Shown here: positions 7,512-14,217 of the stretch, piece by piece
Layout of the letters: each line of letters opens with the position of its first letter
Numbering within the stretch: position 1 is the stretch's first letter
Assembly (NCBI GenBank): GCA_022796315.1
Contig: JAAWIL010000022.1
Span: forward strand, 1-17,889
DNA: 17,889 nucleotides
DNA from: Oscillibacter sp.
GTDB lineage: Bacteria; Bacillota; Clostridia; Oscillospirales; Oscillospiraceae
Reading direction: 5' to 3'
Made by a program: the position numbers and the translations under genes
The notes under the pieces: generated by a model
What the model was told of the DNA's origin: nothing
What the model saw: only the letters and a program-made list of their open reading frames with translations
Database searches by the model: none

Positions 7512-8420
7512 ATGAGCCGTGAGCTTTCCCCACGGGAGACTGCGGAGCGCAGTCTCATCAAGACCTACCGCAAAACCCTCTGGAATCCCTTTATTGCCGC
7601 GGTGAAGCGGTATGAGCTGGTGCGGCCGGGGGACCGGATCGCGGTGTGCATCTCCGGCGGCAAGGACTCCATGGTCCTGGCCAAGCTGATGCAGGAGCTG
7701 CAAAAGCACACGGACCAGCCCTTTGAGCTGGTGTACCTGGTGATGGACCCCGGCTACCGCCCGGACAACCGGGCGCTGATCGAGGCCAACGCCGAGCTGC
7801 TGGGGATTCCGGTGACGGTCTTTGAGAGCGATATTTTTGATGTCACGGTCCAGGTGGAGAAGAACCCCTGTTATCTCTGCGCCCGGATGCGCCGGGGATG
7901 GCTGTATGCCCGGGCTCAGGAGCTGGGGTGCAATAAGATCGCCCTGGGCCACCACTTTTCCGACGTCATTGAGACCACGCTGCTGGGCTTGTTTTACGGC
8001 GCTCAGCTCCAGGGGATGATGCCGAAGCTCCGGAGCAAAAACTTCCCCGGAATGGAGCTGATCCGGCCCCTTTACTGCGTCCATGAGGACGCCATCATCG
8101 CCTGGAAGAACTACAACCGCCTGCGCTTTTTACAGTGCGCCTGCCGGTTTACCGAGAGCCGGGACGCCTCCGGGGACGGGATCGGCGAGAGCAAGCGCCA
8201 GGAGGTGAAGCTGCTGCTGCGGCAGCTGAAAAAGACGAATCCCAACATTGAAAAAAGTATTTTCCGGGCCCTCCACGGCGTCCAGCTGGATACCTTCCCC
8301 GGCTTCAAGTACCGGGGCGGGGCCCATTCCTTCCTGGAGTTTTACGGATCTCTGCCGGAGACGGCGGAAGATCAGATGGTTTCAAACGGCGGCTCTGTTG
8401 GCGAGGACGCCGAATCCTGA
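7512..8420 (+). CDS. ttcA: TtcA-like tRNA 2-thiocytidine biosynthesis protein
   Basis: PP-loop ATP pyrophosphatase of the TtcA family, which adenylates and thiolates C32 of certain tRNAs using an iron-sulfur cluster. The 302-residue product shows the PP-loop SGGKDS at 48-53, the cysteine pair Cys120-x2-Cys123 (PCYLCARMRRG), the family block IALGHHFSDVIET, GMMPKL and the late cysteines Cys209 and Cys211 (QCACR). Escherichia coli TtcA uses a CxxC pair plus one late Cys as cluster ligands, so 120, 123 and one of 209/211 are the likely ligands. The start at 7512 has TGGAGG 5 nt upstream; an in-frame start 12 codons earlier has no such site. The Sel1 gene follows after 16 bp. A related thiolase with another tRNA target cannot be excluded. 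Confidence 0.82.
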   Translation: MSRELSPRETAERSLIKTYRKTLWNPFIAAVKRYELVRPGDRIAVCISGGKDSMVLAKLMQELQKHTDQPFELVYLVMDPGYRPDNRALIEANAELLGIPVTVFESDIFDVTVQVEKNPCYLCARMRRGWLYARAQELGCNKIALGHHFSDVIETTLLGLFYGAQLQGMMPKLRSKNFPGMELIRPLYCVHEDAIIAWKNYNRLRFLQCACRFTESRDASGDGIGESKRQEVKLLLRQLKKTNPNIEKSIFRALHGVQLDTFPGFKYRGGAHSFLEFYGSLPETAEDQMVSNGGSVGEDAES

Positions 8421-8436
8421 TGAGGAGCGTGAGAAC

Positions 8437-11151
8437 ATGAAATACGTTCGCTGTGAAAACCCCGACTGCGGCTATGTGATGGAGGAGGAGCCGGATGTCT
8501 GCCCCCACTGCGGGGGAACCTTCTTCCTGGCCATTGATGAGGAGGAGCTGTCGGGCAACGACTGGGTGTGCCTGGGCGGCCAGGCGGTGGATGACCACCG
8601 GGAGACCGACGCCCTGGCGTGCTACCAGCGCTCGGCGGCCATGGGGGATACCCAGGGGCTGACGAACCTGGGCTGGTGCCTGGAGGCCGGCGTAGGCGTG
8701 GAGGCAGACCCCAAGCAGGCGGTGCTGCTGTATGCCCAGGCGGCGGCGCAGGACTACATGCCGGCCCTGACGAACCTGGGGTACTGCTATACATACGGCA
8801 TCGGTGTGGAGCAGGATTACGCCAAGGCATTGGAGTGCTTCCGCAAGGGCGCGGAGCAGGGCTTCCCCCGGGCACAGTTCCTGTTGGGAGAGGCCTACCG
8901 CCGGGGCGACGGGGTAGAGGCCAGCGACGAGGAGGCGGTGAAGTGGTATCAGTCCGCCGCCTGGCTGGGATATCCCGGCGCTCAGACGGAGCTGGGCCGC
9001 TGCCTGGAGTTCGGAACCGGCATCCAGGCGGATCTGGAGCAGGCGGTGAAGTGGTATCTGGCGGCGGCGGAGAACGACAACGCGCCGGGCCAGTGCTGCC
9101 TGGGCTTTTGCTACGAGTCCGGCCGGGGCGTGGAACAGAGCTGGGAGGAGGCCGTCCGCTGGTACCGCAAGGCCGCCGGACGCAACTATCCCAGGGCCAT
9201 GTGCAACCTGGCCTGGTGCTATGAGTACGGCAAGGGCGTGGAGCAGGACTACGGCAAGGCGGCGGAGCTGTACCGGGCGGCGGCGGACCGGGAGTATCCC
9301 CGGGGCCTGCTGTGCATCGGCCTTTGTTACGAGCGGGGCCGGGGCGTGCCCATGGACAAGGCGGCCGCCGCAGAGTGGTACCGCAAGGGCGCGGAGATGG
9401 AGGACGAGGACTGCGCCTGCTGCCTGGGCTATCTCTATGAGATCGGCGAGGGCGTGGAACAGAGCTGGGAGGAGGCCGTGGCCTGGTATCGCCGGGCGGC
9501 GGACCTGGATCTGCCCCGGGGCCAGTGCAACCTGGCCTGGTGTCTGGAAAATGGCCGTGGGGTAGAGCAGGACCTGGCGGAGGCGTTCCGGTGGTATCAG
9601 CGGGCGGCGGACCAGGGAGATCCCCGGGGCCTGTTCAGCGTGGCCAGGGCCTATGACTATGGCCGGGGCGTGGAGCAGAACGCCGAGGAGGCCGTGAAGT
9701 GGTATCTGGCGGCGGCGGAGGCCGGGTCTACCCCTGCCATGTGCGACCTGGGCGTGTGCTACGAGCGGGGCGAGGGCGTGGAACAGGACTTTGCCAAGGC
9801 GGCGGAGCTGTACCGCAAGGCCGCCGAGGCCGGCAACGCGCCGGGCCAGTGCAACCTGGGCTATCTCTACGAGATCGGCCAGGGTGTGGAGCAGAGCTGG
9901 AAGGAGGCGGTGAGCTGGTACGGCGCCGCCGCCCAGCAAGGGCTGACCCGGGCTATGTGCAACCTGGGCTGGTGCTACGAGTATGGCAAGGGCGTGGAGC
10001 GGAATCTGGCCCGGGCGGTTCATTGGTATCACAAGGCCGCCGAGAAGGAGGACCCCCGTGGGATGTTCTGCATGGGCGTATGCTGCAAGCGGGGCATCGG
10101 CGTGGAGCAGGACTGGGAGGCGGCAGTCCACTGGTACCGCAAGGCCGCCGAGGCGGGCTACGCCGCCGCGCAGTGCAACCTGGGCGTGTGCTATGAACAG
10201 GGCGAGGGCGTGGAGGTGGACCTGGAGAAGGCCATCGAGTGCTACCGGCAGGCCTCCGAGCAGGGGGACGCGGCGGCGCAGTGCAACCTGGGCTACCTCT
10301 ACGAAAGCGGATGCGGCGTGGTGCAGGACATGAAGCAGGCGGCCATGTGGTATGAGCGGTCCGCCGCTTCCGGATATGCCCGGGCCCAGTGCAATCTGGG
10401 TGTGTGCTATGAGTTCGGTTCCGGCGTAGCTGTGGACACGGCCAAGGCCGCTTGGCTGTACCGGCAGGCGGCGGAGCAGGGCAACCGGGCCGGAGCCTGC
10501 AACTTGGGCTACCTCTACGAGACCGGCGTGGGCGTGGAGCAGAGCTGGGAGGAGGCGGTGAAGTGGTACCGCCAGTCCGTGGAGCAGGAGTACCCCCGCG
10601 CCCAATACAACCTGGCCTGGTGCTATGAGCACGGCAAGGGCGTGGAGCAGGACTGCGCCAAAGCGGCGGAGCTGTACGCCAAGGCCGCGGAGCAGGAGTA
10701 TTTCTCCGCCGCCTGCGCCTTGGGCTACCTCTATGAGACCGGAACCGGCGTGGAGGAGGACCTGAAACAGGCCCTGGCCCTCTACCGCCAGGGCGCGGAG
10801 GGCGGAGACGCTGAGAGCCAGTACCGCCTGGGGCGCTGCTTCTATTACGCCATTGGCGTGGAGAAGGACTTTACGACAGCGGTGGAGTGGTTTGAGAAGT
10901 CTGCCGCCCAGGGCAGCCGCCAGGGAGAGTACTTCCTGGGGATGTGCTTTGAGCAGGGCGAGGGCGTGGCTCAGGACATGAAGCGCGCCTTGGAGCTGTA
11001 CCACCGCGCCGCCGACCAGGGCAGCGACCTGGCGAAGGATGCGCTGGCCCGGCTGTCCGGCGGCCAAGACAAGAGCAAGACGCCGCCTCCGCCGGTCCAG
11101 GGCAAGAGCAAGGGAGGCTTTTTGAAGGGTCTCTTCGGCGGCCAGCGCTGA
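8437..11151 (+). CDS. Zinc-ribbon protein with 22 Sel1-like repeats
   Basis: A 904-residue protein without signal peptide or membrane segment, so probably cytoplasmic. It starts with a zinc ribbon (Cys6, Cys11, Cys22, Cys25) and an acidic linker. Sel1-like repeats of exactly 36 residues then run from about residue 63 to the C-terminus: 22 full units plus a partial one. The consensus is YRKAAEQG-x3-AQCNLG-x2-YE-x-G-x-GVEQD-x3-A-x2-W. The tail (DKSKTPPPPVQGKSKGG) is basic and flexible. Sel1 proteins are helical scaffolds for protein partners; the partner here is unknown. Many units carry C-x4-C in the first helix, which is unusual for a cytoplasmic protein. ATG 8437 has GAGGAG 9 nt upstream, and the open frame before it overlaps ttcA. 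It is the last gene of the cls-ttcA transcript. Confidence 0.85.
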   Translation: MKYVRCENPDCGYVMEEEPDVCPHCGGTFFLAIDEEELSGNDWVCLGGQAVDDHRETDALACYQRSAAMGDTQGLTNLGWCLEAGVGVEADPKQAVLLYAQAAAQDYMPALTNLGYCYTYGIGVEQDYAKALECFRKGAEQGFPRAQFLLGEAYRRGDGVEASDEEAVKWYQSAAWLGYPGAQTELGRCLEFGTGIQADLEQAVKWYLAAAENDNAPGQCCLGFCYESGRGVEQSWEEAVRWYRKAAGRNYPRAMCNLAWCYEYGKGVEQDYGKAAELYRAAADREYPRGLLCIGLCYERGRGVPMDKAAAAEWYRKGAEMEDEDCACCLGYLYEIGEGVEQSWEEAVAWYRRAADLDLPRGQCNLAWCLENGRGVEQDLAEAFRWYQRAADQGDPRGLFSVARAYDYGRGVEQNAEEAVKWYLAAAEAGSTPAMCDLGVCYERGEGVEQDFAKAAELYRKAAEAGNAPGQCNLGYLYEIGQGVEQSWKEAVSWYGAAAQQGLTRAMCNLGWCYEYGKGVERNLARAVHWYHKAAEKEDPRGMFCMGVCCKRGIGVEQDWEAAVHWYRKAAEAGYAAAQCNLGVCYEQGEGVEVDLEKAIECYRQASEQGDAAAQCNLGYLYESGCGVVQDMKQAAMWYERSAASGYARAQCNLGVCYEFGSGVAVDTAKAAWLYRQAAEQGNRAGACNLGYLYETGVGVEQSWEEAVKWYRQSVEQEYPRAQYNLAWCYEHGKGVEQDCAKAAELYAKAAEQEYFSAACALGYLYETGTGVEEDLKQALALYRQGAEGGDAESQYRLGRCFYYAIGVEKDFTTAVEWFEKSAAQGSRQGEYFLGMCFEQGEGVAQDMKRALELYHRAADQGSDLAKDALARLSGGQDKSKTPPPPVQGKSKGGFLKGLFGGQR
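8623..10998 (+). repeat. In-frame 108-bp repeat array, 22 units
   Basis: Sel1 units begin at 8623 and recur every 108 bp to 10998 without a single insertion or deletion, with a partial unit after it. Unit starts at 8623, 8731, 10891 and 10999 were checked directly. Some neighbouring units repeat as blocks: a unit with GVEQSWEEAV or close variants occurs at positions 5, 8, 12 and 18 and is followed by a unit with an AWC or GWC start at 6, 9, 13 and 19. This suggests growth by duplication of two- to four-unit segments. Confidence 0.85.
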
Positions 11152-11187
11152 GGCGGAGGCCAGCCCGGCGAAAAAGCAAAAGAGTCG

Positions 11188-11220
11188 AGCGCCCCCTGAT
11201 GGAGACCATCAGGGGGCGCT
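11188..11220. terminator. Bidirectional terminator, Sel1 gene / 3D-domain gene
   Basis: A perfect 15-bp stem, AGCGCCCCCTGATGG (11188-11202) with its complement (11206-11220), closes a 3-nt loop. It lies between convergent genes, 36 bp after one stop and 6 bp after the other. On the minus strand CTCTTTTGCTTTTT follows at a short distance; on the plus strand only a weak T stretch follows. Confidence 0.8.
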
Positions 11221-11226
11221 TCGCGT

Positions 11227-12282
11227 TTATTTCAGGATATACACGGTGCAGCTCCGCCGGCCGAACTGGATGCACTCCTGATAGGTGTCGTAGTACAGGT
11301 CGATGGAGTTGCCCCGCACGCCGGTGTCCTCCGCCACGCCGACGCCGTAGACAATGCCGTCGTTGGTGACGATATACATCCGGGTTCCCAGGGGAATCAC
11401 CCGCTTATCCACCGCCACGGTGCCCACCTGCACGAAGGTGCCGGTGGCGGTGGTGCTGGTGGCGCCGCCGTGTCCGGCGGTGTAGGCGGTGGCGGTCATG
11501 CTCTTCACCGAGGAGAAGGGCAGGGTGGTGCCGGAGTTCAGGTGCAGCACGCCGCTGCCGTCCGCGTTCTTCACCACCTTGGCGATGCCGCCGCCGCTGC
11601 CGGCCACAACACTGCCGGACACGCTGCCGCCGGAGGATTTCTCCGGCTGGGGAACGGCGGTGCCGTATTCCACAATCTGATCCACCGCGGTACTGGCCAG
11701 CTTCTCCACGAACTGGCGGCTGCTGAGCTGGCCGTTGGTCCATACCACCTCATAGATCGAAGTGCGGACCCCGTCCACGCCCTTTTGGACCACCTTCTCC
11801 GTGCCCTCCTTCATCTCCGGGTTCGCCACCCGGACGGTCTCGAAGGGCGCCGGTTCATCCACCTTGTCATAGTAGGTGATGTCCTCGCCGATGGTCAGCA
11901 CAATCTCCTGGCCGGAGAGGTCCACCGCCACCATCTCCAGGGGGGAGAGGACGATGTCCAGCCGGTGGAGCAGGTGGGAAAACGTCTCCTTCCGGGCGGC
12001 GCGCTCACGGATGGTCTCGCCCTGGCGGTGGATCACCACAGACCGGGCCCTGGTCAGCGTAATGTCGAAGCCCGTGCGGCCGGAGGCCACGTAGATCATC
12101 CGGCCGGACAGGTCCGGGACCTCCTGGGAGCCGTCCAGCACAATGGCGGTATCCCCCGTGCCGGTGAGAATATACAGGGCCTCCGCGTGGGTGGTGGTGC
12201 TGAGGCCAGCGGCCAGAACCACCGACAGGGAGAAGAGAATGATTAGGCGTTCGTGCAGCTTTTTACGCAGCTGTTCCTTCAA
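11227..12282 (-). CDS. Exported G5/3D-domain cell-wall protein (YabE-like)
   Basis: A 351-residue secreted or membrane-anchored protein. A basic N-terminus and hydrophobic core (13-27) end at a plausible cleavage site THA-EA (33/34). A region resembling DUF348 follows at about 75-155, a G5 domain at about 160-205, a Gly/Ser linker, and a C-terminal 3D domain (about 265-351) with its three aspartates at Asp292 (VAVDKRVIPLG), Asp319 (AEDTG) and Asp328 (SIDLYY). 3D domains resemble the lytic transglycosylase MltA fold and occur in Firmicutes wall-remodelling proteins such as YabE and YocH. The start is a TTG at 12282, with AGGAGG 8 nt upstream; the long frame extending upstream crosses the promoter and has no support. 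A murein-acting role is inferred from the domain. Confidence 0.83.
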   Translation of the reverse strand: MKEQLRKKLHERLIILFSLSVVLAAGLSTTTHAEALYILTGTGDTAIVLDGSQEVPDLSGRMIYVASGRTGFDITLTRARSVVIHRQGETIRERAARKETFSHLLHRLDIVLSPLEMVAVDLSGQEIVLTIGEDITYYDKVDEPAPFETVRVANPEMKEGTEKVVQKGVDGVRTSIYEVVWTNGQLSSRQFVEKLASTAVDQIVEYGTAVPQPEKSSGGSVSGSVVAGSGGGIAKVVKNADGSGVLHLNSGTTLPFSSVKSMTATAYTAGHGGATSTTATGTFVQVGTVAVDKRVIPLGTRMYIVTNDGIVYGVGVAEDTGVRGNSIDLYYDTYQECIQFGRRSCTVYILK

Positions 12283-12372
12283 AAGCCATACCTCCTTATT
12301 ACAGGTTTTGCGGCCGGAATCAGAACATCTCAAGGACTTGTTACTTTTGTTACCGGCCGAAAAACTGAACTC

Positions 12373-12401
12373 AGTATACACGAAAGTCCCACTCTTGTCA
12401 A
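12373..12401 (-). promoter_or_regulatory. Sigma-A promoter of the 3D-domain gene
   Basis: On the minus strand TTGACA (12401-12396) and TATACT (12378-12373) are separated by 17 nt. The start is near 12366, so the leader is about 84 nt. This fixes the gene start downstream, at the TTG of 12282. Confidence 0.75.
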
Positions 12402-12484
12402 GTTTTTGCGGATAAAAAGGGATTGCAGTCCCCACTTTAGACGAAAAACGACGGAACAAGCCTGGAAGCGCCCAACCAAAAGAA

Positions 12485-12626
12485 TAACTATAAGTTACAA
12501 AACGATGACAAGACGGAGGGGGAGAGAGCTCAGGAAACCCCTTTTTTCCCATCTCTGCCGGGGAGCTGTATGGGAGGGAAGCTCCGGGAAGGGCGGCCGG
12601 TTGGGCCGGCGGAGAGAGAAGCTTCC
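12485..12626. other. Non-coding divergent spacer with inverted repeats
   Basis: No gene is seen between the divergent promoters. TAACT-ATA-AGTTA (12485-12497) is a perfect inverted repeat and could be an operator. Further on, AGCT at 12580-12583 can pair either upstream, GGAGCT (12562-12567) with AGCTCC (12580-12585), or downstream, GGAAGCT (12577-12583) with AGCTTCC (12620-12626), where the second stem encloses a GCCGG/CCGGC hairpin. These lie upstream of the selA promoter, so an RNA switch role would need an earlier start site. Confidence 0.35.
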
Positions 12627-12657
12627 AAATTCTTTTCCCGGATACCGGCGGTAGCTC

Positions 12658-12685
12658 TTGCGGTCTTCCGGAAATCCGGTATAAT
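12658..12685 (+). promoter_or_regulatory. Probable promoter of selA-selB-selC
   Basis: The -10 TATAAT (12680-12685) is perfect; the -35 TTGCGG (12658-12663) is partial and spaced by 16 nt. The start would be near 12692, giving a leader of about 167 nt before selA. Confidence 0.6.
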
Positions 12686-12691
12686 ATAGTC

Positions 12692-12858
12692 AACTGTGCC
12701 GGCGGTATAGCCAAACCACTTGAACATCGGTACCCGATTTTCAAGGCGGGCAAAGCCCGTCAGCCCATGAAAGGGGGCATGAAGTCCACCGTCAGGCCGC
12801 TTCACGGCCCCTGCGGCGACTATAGGATCAGATTTCGTTTTTTGAGAGGAGGGTCCCC
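12692..12858 (+). promoter_or_regulatory. Structured 5' leader of the selAB operon
   Basis: Hairpins follow one another in this untranslated stretch. First, CTTGAA (12719-12724) with TTCAAG (12740-12745), continued after a 1x1 mismatch by ATCGG (12726-12730) and CCGAT (12734-12738), with a 3-nt loop. Second, CGGGC-AAA-GCCCG (12747-12759). Third, a weaker GCCC/GGGC pair from 12763. Fourth, GGCCG-CTTCA-CGGCC (12795-12809). The ribosome site GAGGAGGG (12846-12853) is outside them. E. coli selAB carries a SECIS-like leader hairpin bound by SelB; a similar feedback is possible here but not shown. It matches no riboswitch that I recognise. Confidence 0.5.
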
Positions 12859-14217
12859 ATGGACGAACACGCCCTGCTGCGGCAGATTCCCCAAATTGAC
12901 GCCCTGCTGCGCCAGCCGGCGCTGTCTGCGCTGCCCCCCGCCGTGGCCGGACCTCTGGCCCGCCGGGTGACGGAGGAGCTCCGGGCCGGCATTCGCGCCG
13001 GGGAGATCCAGGCGGTCCCCGCCCTGGAGGACCTGTGCCAAGAGATCCTGGCCCAGGCGGAGCGTCCCCGGCTGCGGGAGGTGATCAACGGCACCGGGGT
13101 CCCCCTGCACACGAACCTGGGCCGGGCCTGTCTCTCGGAGGCGGCGGCCCAGGCAGCCCTGGACGCGGCCCGGCGCTACGCGAACCTGGAGTATGACCTG
13201 ACCGCCGGCGGGCGGGGACGGCGGCATGACCGGGTAGAGGCGCTGCTGCGGACCCTCACGGGGGCGGAGAGCGCCCTGGTGGTCAACAACAACGCCGCCG
13301 CGGTGCTGCTGGCCCTCACGGCCCTGGGCGGCGGCGGGGAGGTGGTGGTGTCCCGGGGGGAGCTGGTGGAGATCGGCGGGTCCTTCCGGATTCCGGAGAT
13401 CGTGGCCCAGTGCGGCTGCCGCCTGCGGGAGGTGGGCGCCACCAACAAGACCCGCCTGCGGGATTACCAGAGCGCCATCGGCCCCGATACCAGGGCATTT
13501 TTGAAGGTCCACACCAGCAACTACCGCATTGTGGGATTTCAGGAGAGCGTGCCGGTGCCCTCCCTGGCGGAGCTGGCACGGCGGCACCGCCTGCCGGTGA
13601 TCCAGGACCTGGGCTCCGGGTGCCTGCTGGATCTGACGCCCTTCGGCATCCGGGGGGAGCCTACGGTGGGGGCGTGTGTCCGCGCCGGGGCGGACCTGGT
13701 GACCTTCAGCGGCGACAAACTTCTGGGCGGTCCCCAGGCGGGGCTGCTGGTGGGGGCCGGGAAGTGGGTGGAGCCCCTGAAGCGACACCCCCTGGCCCGG
13801 GCGCTGCGGGTGGACAAGCTGACCCTGGCGGCCCTGGAGGCCACGCTGGAGGCATATCTGGACCCCGCCCGGGCGGTGGAGGAGATTCCGGTTCTGCGGA
13901 TGCTGACGGCCTCCCGGGAGTGCCTGCGTGCCCGGGGGGAGGCCCTGCTGGCCCTTCTGGAGGGGCTTCCCGCCGCCCTGGTCTCCACGGAGGAGCCCGC
14001 CGGCGGCGGGAGCCTGCCGGGGCAGATGTTCCCCGGCACTGCCCTGGCGCTGTCCCCCGTCAGCCTGACGGCGGAGGAGCTGGAGCGGCGCCTGCGGACG
14101 GGGGAGCGGCCCATTCTGGGGAGAGTCCGGCAGGGGCGCTACCTGCTGCACCTGCGGGCGCTGTGGGACGAGGATTTTCCCGTGATTGCCCAGGCCCTCC
14201 GGGAGGTGCTGGCATGA
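12859..14217 (+). CDS. selA: L-seryl-tRNA(Sec) selenium transferase
   Basis: PLP enzyme that converts seryl-tRNA-Sec to selenocysteyl-tRNA-Sec with selenophosphate. The 452-residue length matches bacterial SelA. It has the N-terminal tRNA-binding domain (about 1-65), then INGTGVPLHTNLGRA, TGAESALVVNNNAAAVLL and the PLP lysine Lys287 in FSGDKLLGGPQAG. GAGGAGGG lies 5 nt before the ATG. selB overlaps its last 4 bases (ATGA), so the two are translationally coupled. Arginine is mostly CGG and GC content is very high, unlike the CGC/CGT use of the acd-etfBA genes, which suggests low expression. Confidence 0.97.
   Translation: MDEHALLRQIPQIDALLRQPALSALPPAVAGPLARRVTEELRAGIRAGEIQAVPALEDLCQEILAQAERPRLREVINGTGVPLHTNLGRACLSEAAAQAALDAARRYANLEYDLTAGGRGRRHDRVEALLRTLTGAESALVVNNNAAAVLLALTALGGGGEVVVSRGELVEIGGSFRIPEIVAQCGCRLREVGATNKTRLRDYQSAIGPDTRAFLKVHTSNYRIVGFQESVPVPSLAELARRHRLPVIQDLGSGCLLDLTPFGIRGEPTVGACVRAGADLVTFSGDKLLGGPQAGLLVGAGKWVEPLKRHPLARALRVDKLTLAALEATLEAYLDPARAVEEIPVLRMLTASRECLRARGEALLALLEGLPAALVSTEEPAGGGSLPGQMFPGTALALSPVSLTAEELERRLRTGERPILGRVRQGRYLLHLRALWDEDFPVIAQALREVLA

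Noticed and set aside
8305..11067. A 920-codon open frame antisense to the Sel1 gene
   Set aside because: It exists because the plus-strand gene is repetitive and GC-rich without stops in that antisense frame. It has no ribosome site, and the plus-strand frame has clear Sel1 and zinc-ribbon motifs.
11149..11220. Read-through of the Sel1 TGA stop as selenocysteine
   Set aside because: The stop is followed by non-conserved sequence and a terminator, with no SECIS-like hairpin at the right distance. The perfect stem at 11188-11220 fits a terminator between convergent genes.
12283..12753. Upstream extension of the 3D-domain protein
   Set aside because: It crosses the consensus promoter at 12373-12401 and has no signal or domain; the TTG at 12282 with AGGAGG and a signal peptide directly after it is far better.
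12767..12970. Possible 67-codon leader peptide before selA
   Set aside because: It overlaps the selA start in another frame, has no convincing ribosome site and no recognisable features; the hairpins explain this stretch better.
13410..14213. N-terminal extension of selB overlapping selA in another frame
   Set aside because: The extension is a low-complexity Pro/Gly/Ala translation of selA codons. The ATG at 14214 begins exactly at the conserved SelB N-terminus and has a ribosome site.
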